Source: Flagellimonas spongiicola (GTDB lineage Bacteria > Bacteroidota > Bacteroidia > Flavobacteriales > Flavobacteriaceae). Taken from it: a stretch of 64,000 nucleotides of DNA. The notes under the pieces are model-generated. The model was not told the origin of the DNA. It saw only the letters and a program-made list of their open reading frames with translations, and did no database searches. Location: NCBI RefSeq assembly GCF_023502425.1, contig NZ_JAMFMA010000001.1, forward strand, positions 1,116,001 to 1,180,000. The letters run 5' to 3'. Below are positions 46,930 to 55,439 of the stretch, piece by piece. The translations under genes and the position numbers were made by a program. Each line of letters opens with the position of its first letter. Within the stretch, counting starts at the first letter, position 1.

Positions 46930-48209
46930 AGCAAACTATTTAATCGTACTGTTACCGCGTTTTTATGTGCTTGCAAACCTTCAGCCTCTGCCATTAATTC
47001 AATGGCATTTCCGATGCGCTTCATGCCATCTTCACTGATTTTCTGGAAGGTCATACTTTTCATAAAACTGTCAAGATTTACCCCGCTGTATTGCTTTGCA
47101 TATCCATTAGTTGGTAAAGTGTGGTTGGTTCCTGAAGCATAATCCCCGGCACTTTCGGGAGTATAGTTACCCACAAAAACGGAACCGGCATTTGCTATAT
47201 TATTCACGTAAAACTCATCTTCGGCAGTGCAAACAATGAAATGTTCAGGTCCATACGCATTAATAAGTTCTAAGGCTTCTTCCTTATTTTCCATAAGAAT
47301 CAACCGGCTATTAGCTATTGATTTTTTGGCAATATCCTTCCTTGGTAACACAGCTATTTGCAACTCCAATTCGGTTGCGACACTATCCAACATGGTTGAA
47401 GAAGTTGATACGAATAGCACCTGACTATCCACACCATGTTCTGCCTGACTTAGTAAATCTGCAGCCACAAATTTGGGATTGGCAGTATCATCAGCTACCA
47501 CCAACAACTCACTCGGACCAGCTGGCATATCAATGGCTACTCCGTATTTTGTGGCCAACTGTTTTGCTACTGTAACATATTGGTTTCCTGGGCCAAATAT
47601 TTTGTAAACTTGAGGAATTGTTGCCGTTCCAAATGTCAATGCAGCAATAGCTTGAATGCCACCCACCTTACAAATATTAGTAATCCCGCAGAGTTGTGCC
47701 GTATAAAGTATTGCAGGATTAATGGCACCTGATGTATCTGGCGGGGTACAAAGAACAATTTCTTTACAGCCAGCTATTTTAGCAGGAACTGCCAGCATTA
47801 AAATTGTTGAAAATAACGGAGCAGTTCCTCCTGGGATGTACAAGCCAACTTTTTGAATAGGACGTTTTTCTTGCCAACACTTTACGCCTGGCATGGTTTC
47901 CAAGCTTACCGTAGCGGTCTGTTGGGCTGAATGAAACTTCTCAATATTCGATTTGGCCAGTTTTATGGCATTCTTAAGCTGGTCTGGAACTTGATTTATT
48001 GCTTCTTCTATTTCTTCTGAGCCAACCAGCATATTTTCTAATTTGACCCCATCAAATTTGGCGGTATAGGAATTCACTGCGACATCCCCATCACGTTCAA
48101 CATCCTTAAAAACTCCTGTTACCGTCGACTCAATATCGGATACGGTAGCCGTTGGACGTTGCAATATGTTTTTCCAATCTGCTTTTTCTGGATATTCGAA
48201 TTGTTTCAT
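46926..48209 (-). CDS. hisD: Histidinol dehydrogenase HisD
   Basis: A 427-residue zinc enzyme of the last two steps. VGLYIPGGTAPLFSTILM, GPGNQYVTVAKQLA, DMPAGPSELLVVAD and LLSQAEHGVDSQV (zinc ligands Gln and His), then YASGTNHTLPTNGYAK (Asp and His ligands), are intact. Its ATG shares a base with the hisG stop, so hisG and hisD are translationally coupled. Confidence 0.97.
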   Translation of the reverse strand: MKQFEYPEKADWKNILQRPTATVSDIESTVTGVFKDVERDGDVAVNSYTAKFDGVKLENMLVGSEEIEEAINQVPDQLKNAIKLAKSNIEKFHSAQQTATVSLETMPGVKCWQEKRPIQKVGLYIPGGTAPLFSTILMLAVPAKIAGCKEIVLCTPPDTSGAINPAILYTAQLCGITNICKVGGIQAIAALTFGTATIPQVYKIFGPGNQYVTVAKQLATKYGVAIDMPAGPSELLVVADDTANPKFVAADLLSQAEHGVDSQVLFVSTSSTMLDSVATELELQIAVLPRKDIAKKSIANSRLILMENKEEALELINAYGPEHFIVCTAEDEFYVNNIANAGSVFVGNYTPESAGDYASGTNHTLPTNGYAKQYSGVNLDSFMKSMTFQKISEDGMKRIGNAIELMAEAEGLQAHKNAVTVRLNSLL

Positions 48210-49066
48210 CAGAGCACCATTTTTTCAATTGGACAAACCAAAATACCTTCTGCGCCAGCAGCTTTCAATTCATCCAGAACATCCCAAAACGTATCCCTGT
48301 TAATAACAGTATGTACTGAACTCCATCCTTCTTCAGCCAAGGGCAATACCGTTGGGCTGCGCATACCTGGTAGTATGGCAATGATTTCGTCAAGTTTCTC
48401 GTTAGGCGCATTTAAGAGTACGTATTTATTCTGTCTTGCTTGTAAAACGGAATTGATTCGAAATCGCAGTCTCGTCAATATCTCTTCTCTTTCTTCAGAG
48501 ATTTTAGGTGACACTGCAAGAACTGCTTCACTTTTAAGAATAACTTCAACTTCTTTCAAGTTGTTTTTAAAAAGTGTACTGCCACTGGATACTATATCGC
48601 ATATCCCATTAGCCAAACCAATATTGGGCGCAATTTCAACAGATCCATTGATAATATGTAATTCTGCCTTTACCCCTTTGGATTCCAAGTATTTTTTTAC
48701 CGTATTGGGATATGAGGTTGCAATACGCCTGCCTTCAAAGTCTTGTACGGAATTGTATTCCATGCTATTAGGCACGGCCAAGGAAACACGGCATTTGGAA
48801 AAATTGAGCCGCTCCATTACCAAAATGTCCTCCCCTTTTTCAACTAGAACATTCTCCCCAATAATGGCTATATCCACAACACCATCCCTTAGATATTGTG
48901 GAATGTCCCCATTTCGTAAATAGAATACCTCCAACGGAAAGTTACGTGCAGTAGCCTTCAACTGATCTTTACCATTATCTATTGAAACACCGCAATCTTT
49001 TAAGATTTTCAGGGAGTCCTCATTTAATCTTCCACTTTTTTGGACCGCGATTCTAATCTTTGTCAT
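48209..49066 (-). CDS. hisG: ATP phosphoribosyltransferase HisG (long form)
   Basis: A 285-residue HisG of the long, HisZ-independent form. IRIAVQKSGRLNEDSL starts the protein; DVVSSGSTLFKNNLKEVEV is the PRPP-binding segment; the last 80 residues form the ACT-like domain through which histidine inhibits the enzyme, ending AEGILVCPIEKMVL. First structural gene of the operon, 38 bases after the attenuator stem. Confidence 0.96.
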   Translation of the reverse strand: MTKIRIAVQKSGRLNEDSLKILKDCGVSIDNGKDQLKATARNFPLEVFYLRNGDIPQYLRDGVVDIAIIGENVLVEKGEDILVMERLNFSKCRVSLAVPNSMEYNSVQDFEGRRIATSYPNTVKKYLESKGVKAELHIINGSVEIAPNIGLANGICDIVSSGSTLFKNNLKEVEVILKSEAVLAVSPKISEEREEILTRLRFRINSVLQARQNKYVLLNAPNEKLDEIIAILPGMRSPTVLPLAEEGWSSVHTVINRDTFWDVLDELKAAGAEGILVCPIEKMVL

Positions 49067-49103
49067 TTTAAGTCAATTTATGTCTGAGTATCAAATGGCC
49101 TTA

Positions 49104-49136
49104 AAAACAAAACCCGTTTGATTTCTCAAACGGGTT
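49104..49136 (-). terminator. his operon attenuator terminator
   Basis: Minus strand: a perfect 10-bp stem AACCCGTTTG/CAAACGGGTT (49111-49120 with 49127-49136), 6-base loop, then TTTTGTTTTT. It lies between the His-rich leader peptide and hisG. A segment 5' of it (CTGTTTG, 49150-49156) can pair either with AAACAG in the leader coding region or with CAAACGG of this stem, giving mutually exclusive structures. Confidence 0.85.
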
Positions 49137-49166
49137 AGAATATATTTTACAAACAGCAATACATTT

Positions 49167-49220
49167 CTATCTCGCTTGAGGGCAAGGATAAAAATGATGA
49201 TGTGTGTTTCTGTTTCTCAT
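49167..49220 (-). CDS. hisL: his operon leader peptide (17 aa, three consecutive His codons)
   Basis: ATG at 49218-49220, stop TAG at 49167-49169. The peptide carries T-HHH-FYPCP at residues 6-14, with CAT CAT CAT as the His run. It lies 100 bases upstream of hisG and just before a terminator hairpin. As in enteric hisL, ribosome stalling at His codons when charged tRNA-His is scarce should prevent the terminator from forming. Confidence 0.85.
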   Translation of the reverse strand: MRNRNTHHHFYPCPQAR

Positions 49221-49228
49221 TATGCTGT

Positions 49229-49255
49229 CAAAAGTAGTATATAATTTTTTATCAA
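49229..49255 (-). promoter_or_regulatory. his operon promoter
   Basis: Minus strand: TTG (49253-49255), 16-base spacer, TACTTTTG (49229-49236), a perfect TAnnTTTG box; the spacer is slightly short. Transcription would begin about 49224, only about four bases before the hisL ATG, so the leader peptide may be translated from a near-leaderless RNA. Confidence 0.6.
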
Positions 49256-49266
49256 AAAAGACAGAA

Positions 49267-50082
49267 TTAGTTATTTCCCAAAATTAATGGTAAACCATCA
49301 CCACTGGAACCTACCACTACAACTTTTGAGTTTGGTGATTGAGAAAGTTTTAAAGTGGCTTCAATCCCCTTGTCTTGAAGAATTTTATCGGTTAATGACG
49401 CGCTTAGAATTTTGTTCGCATCAGCTTTACCCTGTGCTTCAATTCGTTGGCGTTCTGCTTCTTTTTGTGCAGTGACCAGTCTAAATTCATACTCTAAAGA
49501 TTCTTGCTCTTGCTTCAATTTACGTTCAATTGCTTCTTTAATAGTTGGTGGTAACGTAACGTCCCTTACAAGAATATCATCTAAGACTATATGCTGCGTT
49601 TCAACGATTTTCTTTGTTTCCTCAAATATTTCAGCTTGAATGGCGTCTCTTTTACTGGAATACAATTGTTCTGGGGTATATCGTCCTACCACACTTCTTG
49701 CAGCTGAACGAATAGTCGGTAGAATAATCCTTTGAAGGTAATTTTCACCAATTTCCTGGTGTAATTTGCCTAATTCATTGTAATTAGGTTGGTACCACGC
49801 TGAAGCATCTAATTGAATGTCCAATCCGTTCGAGGACAACACTTTCATTTTCTCAAAAATCTCTTGTCTTCGCACTTCATAGACATAAACCCTGTTCCAA
49901 GGTGCAACTAAGTGGAATCCTTCTCCTAGGGGTGGTTTATCCGTTACTACACCATCCCCAAACGTCTTGTATAATACGCCTGCTTCACCAGAACCTATGG
50001 TTACCGCAGATTTTGATATCAAAATGATGACAAAAATAATAGCTGCAACAGCTGGTAAAGCAATTTTTGGTAATCTTTCCAT
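49267..50082 (-). CDS. Prohibitin/SPFH-domain membrane protein
   Basis: A 271-residue prohibitin-family protein: one N-terminal membrane helix (ALPAVAAIIFVIILIS), then the SPFH/band 7 domain (about 30-190: GEAGVLYKTFGDGVV, RRQEIFEKMKVLSSNGLDI, SAARSVVGRYTPEQLYSSK) and a coiled-coil stretch (KLKQEQESLEYEFRLVTAQ). It probably forms large membrane-bound rings that organise lipid domains or proteases. It lies 12 bases after the vWA membrane gene. Confidence 0.92.
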   Translation of the reverse strand: MERLPKIALPAVAAIIFVIILISKSAVTIGSGEAGVLYKTFGDGVVTDKPPLGEGFHLVAPWNRVYVYEVRRQEIFEKMKVLSSNGLDIQLDASAWYQPNYNELGKLHQEIGENYLQRIILPTIRSAARSVVGRYTPEQLYSSKRDAIQAEIFEETKKIVETQHIVLDDILVRDVTLPPTIKEAIERKLKQEQESLEYEFRLVTAQKEAERQRIEAQGKADANKILSASLTDKILQDKGIEATLKLSQSPNSKVVVVGSSGDGLPLILGNN

Positions 50083-50094
50083 TCTAATTTATGT

Positions 50095-52128
50095 TTAAAT
50101 TAATCCGTTGTATTTTCTAATAAACCACTCAAAAGCCAAAGCCAGGGCTATAATCCCCAAGAGTACACTAAAATCTATTAAAGATACTACATTTTGCCTG
50201 CTCTTTTGGATAGGGGTATACTTTTGGCCATTGGCCAGTTCGGCAACCAAGTCTTCCAATTGATTTGTAAAGAATACATTGCCTCCATTATTTTCACTTA
50301 ATTGTTTTAGTCTTCCAAAATCAGCGGAAAACTGCTGCTTCTCTGGATTGTGGTCTATGATCTTAAAACTGCCGTTAGCAGAAATTCCTTCTATACTTTC
50401 AGTAACGGTGAATCTATATTCTCCAGCCTTTAAATCGCTAAGATCTATTTCATAAAACGGGCCTTTTAAAAGCATCGGGGCATTGCGCGTAAAATCATTT
50501 GAAACGCCTTCAATGCTTATGGTTAGATTGGCATCTGGATCAAAGGCATAGCTTTTGTCATAAAATGATGTGCGAACTTTTGCATTACGGCCAATATCAT
50601 AGACTTTATCATAATCCAACTCAAGACGGTTACGTCGGTTATTCGTGGATAAAAACACCATAATTTTGGAAATCAAACCATCAAAATCCTCAAAACTCTG
50701 TGTATCTCTATAGTTTTGAGCTCTCCATCGCCATACATTCTCGCCAAATAGGACTGCTTCTTTTTTACTCCCCTCGGTTAAGAAGCAAAACAATGGAGCA
50801 TCCAAATCCACTCCCCGAATGCGTTGTGTTATCAAAATATCCAAGGCGCCATTAAGTTCAATATCCCCTAGCTGCCCAATTAAAGGAGGATAACCTGTCA
50901 TGCTTAATTCTCCAATACCAAATGTGCTAAACCCTTGGTTTAAAACAGGAAGTAATTCTTCGGTTTGGTTGAGTCCTTCTTTAAAAAAAGAACGCTGAAT
51001 CTGGTTCAAGAAAAACCAATCTGTTTTAGAACCCGTAATCGTAAATCGATTAACACCAGTTTGATCCAAATAGTCATAAACTCTTTTAAAGCTACGATTT
51101 GGCTGGTAAAGAATAAATAGATTTATGTCTTCAAAGTTTTCAGCGGAATCATTGGGCCTTAATAGAACAACCTCCCTTTGTTCATTTTTTTCAATAGCTC
51201 TTTTCAAAGCGCCGATATCTGGGTGCAACAGTTCTGATACAATACCTATCTTGGATTTCTCATCGATAACTTCAATTGCTGATTCTTTGGTATTGTTGAA
51301 CTGATTTCGCTCGTTATCCAGCACACGAGTTTGAACAACGATAGACTTATTTCCAACGCTCGTGGCCTCTATCAAAGCATTTACCGTATGACTTTTCTTT
51401 TGCCTATGAAAGTTTAAATTTTCCTGATAAACAATTCGACCATCCATTTGAATGGTTAAAGATGAAGTTACCGCACGTTTTCCATTGTAAACCAATTGCA
51501 CTTCTAGCGGAAATTGATTTTCTAGAAATGCGTATTTGTTTACATTGACGGAAGTAATCACCAAATCTTCAAATTGCGTGGTATCCCCTACTATAACTGA
51601 ATGTATACTAGAGTTAGATGGAGCATTATAATAGGAATAATCTTGACCCAAGGTTTGATTCCCATCCGAAAAAAGTATTACAGTTCTAGGTCCTTTCCCA
51701 AAAATTTCGTCAATACCCTTAAGTGATTTGGCAATATCAGTGTTGTTTTCTTGCATGCTGATAGAGTCCATCTGATACAAATCACTACCAAAACCATATT
51801 GATGAAAATCAAAGCGTTGTTGCAACGCAGCATTGGAAAGAACAAATTGGTGAAACTTGTTTAGAGAATCCGAATCGGTATGTTCCTGCATTGAAGAAGA
51901 CCCATCTGTTAGAAGAATGAGCTTGCTTTTTTCAATGAAATAATCATTCTTGACGAACTGGGGGTTTATCAATAAAAGGAAAACACAGAAAATGGTAATA
52001 AACCTCAAAGCACCCAAAACATACTTTTGGGTGCCTTGTTTTTTTTTCTTGAAAAAATATTGAAAATACACGATACCAAGTGCAGCTAGAGCTGCAAGTA
52101 TTACAAAAAGTACCGTAAGTATATCCAT
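50095..52128 (-). CDS. vWA-domain integral membrane protein (BatA-like topology)
   Basis: A 677-residue protein with two N-terminal membrane helices (about 4-24 and 37-56), a vWA domain with LILLTDGSSSMQEHTDS (DxSxS variant DGSSS) and VILFSDGNQTLG, a long beta-rich periplasmic part (about 200-630), and a last membrane helix (FSVLLGIIALALAFEWF) near the C-terminus. It lies 6 bases after fabG and 12 before prohibitin. The topology matches BatA/B-like proteins of Bacteroidota, but no companion ATPase is adjacent. Function unknown. Confidence 0.78.
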   Translation of the reverse strand: MDILTVLFVILAALAALGIVYFQYFFKKKKQGTQKYVLGALRFITIFCVFLLLINPQFVKNDYFIEKSKLILLTDGSSSMQEHTDSDSLNKFHQFVLSNAALQQRFDFHQYGFGSDLYQMDSISMQENNTDIAKSLKGIDEIFGKGPRTVILFSDGNQTLGQDYSYYNAPSNSSIHSVIVGDTTQFEDLVITSVNVNKYAFLENQFPLEVQLVYNGKRAVTSSLTIQMDGRIVYQENLNFHRQKKSHTVNALIEATSVGNKSIVVQTRVLDNERNQFNNTKESAIEVIDEKSKIGIVSELLHPDIGALKRAIEKNEQREVVLLRPNDSAENFEDINLFILYQPNRSFKRVYDYLDQTGVNRFTITGSKTDWFFLNQIQRSFFKEGLNQTEELLPVLNQGFSTFGIGELSMTGYPPLIGQLGDIELNGALDILITQRIRGVDLDAPLFCFLTEGSKKEAVLFGENVWRWRAQNYRDTQSFEDFDGLISKIMVFLSTNNRRNRLELDYDKVYDIGRNAKVRTSFYDKSYAFDPDANLTISIEGVSNDFTRNAPMLLKGPFYEIDLSDLKAGEYRFTVTESIEGISANGSFKIIDHNPEKQQFSADFGRLKQLSENNGGNVFFTNQLEDLVAELANGQKYTPIQKSRQNVVSLIDFSVLLGIIALALAFEWFIRKYNGLI

Positions 52129-52134
52129 GTATTA

Positions 52135-52884
52135 TTAAGTTAGCATACCCCCGTCTACGTTGAGAACCTGACCCGTAACGTATGCCGATAGGTCCGATGC
52201 CAAGAACAGGCAGGCATTGGCAACATCTTCAGGACTTCCTCCACGTTTCAATGGTATAGCATCTCTCCAGCCTTGCACGGTTTTTTCATCCAATTTATCG
52301 GTCATCTCCGTTTCAATAAAACCTGGTGCAATTGCATTACATCTAATATTTCTGCTACCTAATTCAAGTGCCACCGATTTGGTGAATCCTATCATTCCGG
52401 CTTTTGAAGCAGCATAATTGGTTTGACCAGCATTTCCTTTAACGCCAACTACACTACTCATATTAATTATGGAACCCTTACGTTGTTTCAACATCGTACG
52501 TTGAACCGCCTTGGTCATATTAAAAACGGACTTCAAATTGATTTCTATTACTGAGTCAAAATCTTCTTCTCCCATTCGCATCAAAAGATTGTCTTTGGTA
52601 ATTCCCGCATTATTGATCAGTACATCGATAGTACCTCCAAAATCTTCCAATACTTTCGCCACTAATTCTTCTGATTCGGTAAAACTTGCTGCATTACTCT
52701 TGTACGCTTTTGCTTTTACGCCCATGGCACTAAGTTCATTTTCCAATTCCAAAGCTGGGGCTTCACTGGAGCTGTATGTAAATGCGACATTAGCACCCGC
52801 ATTTCCGAATACCTGTGCAATTCCTTTACCGATTCCTCTACTAGCTCCTGTTATAATTACATTTTTGCCTTCCAAAAGTTTCAT
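52135..52884 (-). CDS. fabG: 3-oxoacyl-[acyl-carrier-protein] reductase FabG
   Basis: A 249-residue short-chain dehydrogenase of fatty acid synthesis. The frame is open to 52914, but ATG 52882-52884 gives the standard MKLLEGKNVIITG start and lies downstream of the putative promoter box at 52912-52919. Motifs: TGASRGIGKGIA (NADP loop), NNAGITKDNLLMRM, SSVVGVKGNAGQTNYAASKAG (Ser-Tyr-Lys triad) and IAPGFIETEMTDKL. The last strand ends VTGQVLNVDGGM. Confidence 0.95.
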   Translation of the reverse strand: MKLLEGKNVIITGASRGIGKGIAQVFGNAGANVAFTYSSSEAPALELENELSAMGVKAKAYKSNAASFTESEELVAKVLEDFGGTIDVLINNAGITKDNLLMRMGEEDFDSVIEINLKSVFNMTKAVQRTMLKQRKGSIINMSSVVGVKGNAGQTNYAASKAGMIGFTKSVALELGSRNIRCNAIAPGFIETEMTDKLDEKTVQGWRDAIPLKRGGSPEDVANACLFLASDLSAYVTGQVLNVDGGMLT

Positions 52885-52911
52885 AGTTTCCAAGTTTGAT
52901 TGGTTGAATAT

Positions 52912-52919
52912 CAAATATA
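52912..52919 (-). promoter_or_regulatory. Probable -7 box for fabG
   Basis: Minus strand reads TATATTTG (TAnnTTTG), 27 bases before the chosen fabG ATG and after the sucD terminator. No good TTG -33 element. Confidence 0.5.
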
Positions 52920-52940
52920 GTTTTTGTTTTATGTTTTAGC

Positions 52941-52969
52941 GAAAAAAAATCCCGTTGAAAACGGGATTT
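52941..52969 (-). terminator. Rho-independent terminator after sucD
   Basis: Minus strand: a 10-bp stem AAATCCCGTT/AACGGGATTT (52947-52956 with 52960-52969), tight loop, then a run of eight T. It lies 22 bases after the sucD stop, between sucD and fabG. Confidence 0.85.
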
Positions 52970-52990
52970 ACAATAGTTTTAACGGTTGTG

Positions 52991-53863
52991 TTATCCAACT
53001 ACTTCCTTGACTTTTAGGCCAATTTCTGCAGGGGAATCAACTACATGGATTCCACATTCCCGCATAATTCTTTTTTTAGCCTGCGCAGTATCATCACTAC
53101 CGCCTACTATGGCTCCAGCATGTCCCATTGTTCTACCTGCGGGTGCAGTTTCACCGGCTATAAATCCAACGATAGGCTTGTTACTTCCGCTTTCCTTGTA
53201 CCATTTGGCTGCGTCAGCCTCTAGTTGACCGCCAATTTCACCGATCATAACAACACATTCGGTTTCTGGATCATTGATAAGCAATTCCACAGCTTTTTTG
53301 GTAGTAGTACCAATTATTGGGTCACCGCCAATACCGATAGCAGTGGTAATACCCAATCCTTGTCGTACAACTTGATCAGCAGCTTCATAGGTTAAGGTAC
53401 CAGATTTGGATACAATACCTACATTCCCTTTTTTGAAGACAAATCCAGGCATAATACCCACCTTGGCCTCTTCAGGTGTTATAACTCCTGGGCAATTTGG
53501 CCCAACTAAGGTGCAGTCAAAATCTTTTATATAATCATTGGCTTTCACCATATCTGCAACTGGGATACCTTCAGTAATGGTTATAATCACCTTGATTCCA
53601 GCACTTGCCGCCTCCATAATGGCATCTGCAGCAAATGCAGGGGGCACAAATATGATCGTAGTGTCCGCACCTACTTCCTTCACAGCCTCTTCAACTGTAT
53701 TGAAAACAGGTTTGCCCAAATGTTCCTGGCCTCCTTTTCCTGGTGTAACACCACCAACTACATTAGTTCCGTATTCAATCATTTGACCCGCATGGAAAGT
53801 ACCTTCACTTCCAGTAAATCCTTGGACGATTATTTTAGAATCTTTGTTAACTAGAACACTCAT
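52991..53863 (-). CDS. sucD: Succinate-CoA ligase alpha subunit SucD
   Basis: A 290-residue citrate-cycle enzyme subunit. Motifs: IIVQGFTGSEGTFHAGQM (CoA-binding), VGPNCPGVITPEEAKVGIMPG, VSKSGTLTYEAADQVV, GIGGDPIIGT and APAGRTMGHAGAIVGG, which holds the phosphorylated His. The beta subunit gene sucC is not adjacent, as is common in Bacteroidota. A terminator follows the stop. Confidence 0.97.
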   Translation of the reverse strand: MSVLVNKDSKIIVQGFTGSEGTFHAGQMIEYGTNVVGGVTPGKGGQEHLGKPVFNTVEEAVKEVGADTTIIFVPPAFAADAIMEAASAGIKVIITITEGIPVADMVKANDYIKDFDCTLVGPNCPGVITPEEAKVGIMPGFVFKKGNVGIVSKSGTLTYEAADQVVRQGLGITTAIGIGGDPIIGTTTKKAVELLINDPETECVVMIGEIGGQLEADAAKWYKESGSNKPIVGFIAGETAPAGRTMGHAGAIVGGSDDTAQAKKRIMRECGIHVVDSPAEIGLKVKEVVG

Positions 53864-53884
53864 ATTCTTGATTTAATTACAGGA

Positions 53885-53892
53885 CAAAAGTA
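53885..53892 (-). promoter_or_regulatory. Probable -7 box for sucD
   Basis: Minus strand reads TACTTTTG, a perfect TAnnTTTG match 21 bases before the sucD ATG. The same octamer occurs in the his promoter. No TTG is well placed at -33. Confidence 0.45.
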
Positions 53893-53927
53893 GCCTTTTG
53901 CACCTAAACTATAAAGTAAATTTTATG

Positions 53928-54863
53928 CTATTTATCTTTGATTTTTTCCATTAGAAATGGGATGTTTTTGATCATCGCCAATTCCTTCATTTTGGAACGT
54001 GCTTCTCCCGCTGGGCTGCCAAAATAGGCCTTCCCACCTTCTAGACTGCCACCTACTCCAGATTGCGCGTACACCGTGGCACCTTTGCCTATTGTAATTC
54101 CACTTATTACACCCACTTGCCCCCAAAGTGTCACTTCATCTTCAATGACCACACAACCTGCAATTCCGGTATGGGATGCAATCAAACACTTTTTACCAAT
54201 GGCAGTATCATGACCTATTTGGATTTGGTTGTCCAATTTGGTTCCCTCCCCAATGGTAGTGTCACCAGTCACCCCACGATCTACAGAACAAGAAGCGCCA
54301 ATGTCAACATTATCCTCTATAATCACCCTACCTCCGGAAATCAATTTGTCAAAACCAGTAGGTCTATTTTTATAGTAAAAGGCATCGGAACCCAAAACCG
54401 TTCCACTGTGAATGATAACATTATCACCAATAATACAATCATCATAAATGGAAACATTAGCATGTATAAGGCAATTTTTACCGATGACCACATTATTCCC
54501 AATAAACACGTTGGGTTGAATTATGGTATCCTTTCCTATTTTGGCAGTAGACGAAATCGCAGAATTTGTCGATTGGAACGGACGAAAGTGTTTAGTCAAT
54601 GTATTAAAATCCCGAAAAGGATCATCCGAAATCAACAAGGCTTTTCCTTCTGGACATTCTACATCTTTGTTTATCAGAACAATTGTCGCCTTTGATTGCA
54701 AAGCTTTATCGTAGTATTTTGGATGATCAACAAATACGATATCACCAGGTTCCACAACATGGATTTCATTCATTCCCAAAACAGGAAAATCCTCGGCTCC
54801 TACATATTTGGTGCCCAGGATTTCCGCAATTTCCTTTAAGGTATGGGTCCTTGGAAATTTCAT
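53928..54863 (-). CDS. LpxD-like acyltransferase paralogue
   Basis: A 311-residue left-handed beta-helix acyltransferase resembling LpxD: an N-terminal substrate domain (1-95) followed by hexapeptide repeats (IGKDTIIQPNVFIGNNVVIG and onward) and GTKLDNQIQIGHDTAIG, with the presumed catalytic His at the same place as in LpxD (NQIQIAHN). The C-terminal helix is short and differs from that of the genuine lpxD at 57625-58656. It follows efp by 5 bases. It may acylate another sugar nucleotide or give a second lipid A acylation variant. Confidence 0.85.
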   Translation of the reverse strand: MKFPRTHTLKEIAEILGTKYVGAEDFPVLGMNEIHVVEPGDIVFVDHPKYYDKALQSKATIVLINKDVECPEGKALLISDDPFRDFNTLTKHFRPFQSTNSAISSTAKIGKDTIIQPNVFIGNNVVIGKNCLIHANVSIYDDCIIGDNVIIHSGTVLGSDAFYYKNRPTGFDKLISGGRVIIEDNVDIGASCSVDRGVTGDTTIGEGTKLDNQIQIGHDTAIGKKCLIASHTGIAGCVVIEDEVTLWGQVGVISGITIGKGATVYAQSGVGGSLEGGKAYFGSPAGEARSKMKELAMIKNIPFLMEKIKDK

Positions 54864-54868
54864 TTGTG

Positions 54869-55435
54869 TTATTCTTTTACACGTTCTAAATAATTTCCTT
54901 TTTCCGTGTCAACTTTAACCTTATCTCCCTCATTTATAAATAAGGGAACGTTTATTCGGGCACCGGTCTCCACAGTAGCAGGTTTGGTTGCATTTGTTGC
55001 AGTATTACCTTTAACTCCTGGTTCTGTATGGGTTACTTCCAGAATGACACTTGCTGGCATTTCCACTGACAAAGGCATGCTATCTTCCGTATTGAACAAA
55101 ATGGTCACAACCTCACCTTCTTTCAACAAATCTGGAGCATCCAAAGAGCTTTTTTGCAATGAAATTTGGTTGTAATCACTGGTATTCATAAAATGAAAAG
55201 TATCTCCTTCAGCATACAAATATTGGTATGATCTGGTCTCAACACGTACATCTTCAATTTTATGACCTGAAGAGAAGGTGTTGTCAATTACCTTACCCGT
55301 AGTAACACTTTTCAGTTTGGTTCTTACAAATGCTGGTCCTTTACCGGGCTTTACGTGTAAAAATTCAACAATTTTATAAATATCGTGGTTGTATCGGATG
55401 CACAATCCTTTTCTAATATCTGAAGTATTCGCCAT
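54869..55435 (-). CDS. efp: Elongation factor P
   Basis: A 188-residue three-domain EF-P. The N-terminal domain has IRKGLCIRYNHDIYKIVEFLHVKPGKGPAFVRTKLK in residues 7-42; the loop KPGKGP carries the Lys that reaches the peptidyl-transferase centre. The C-terminal OB domain ends RINVPLFINEGDKVKVDTEKG. EF-P relieves stalling at proline runs. Embedded in the lipid A block, 4 bases after lpxA. Confidence 0.96.
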   Translation of the reverse strand: MANTSDIRKGLCIRYNHDIYKIVEFLHVKPGKGPAFVRTKLKSVTTGKVIDNTFSSGHKIEDVRVETRSYQYLYAEGDTFHFMNTSDYNQISLQKSSLDAPDLLKEGEVVTILFNTEDSMPLSVEMPASVILEVTHTEPGVKGNTATNATKPATVETGARINVPLFINEGDKVKVDTEKGNYLERVKE

Positions 55436-55439
55436 AAAT

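Noticed and set aside
52135-52914. Longer FabG start at 52914
   Set aside because: It lies on the putative -7 box and adds 10 residues absent from the family.
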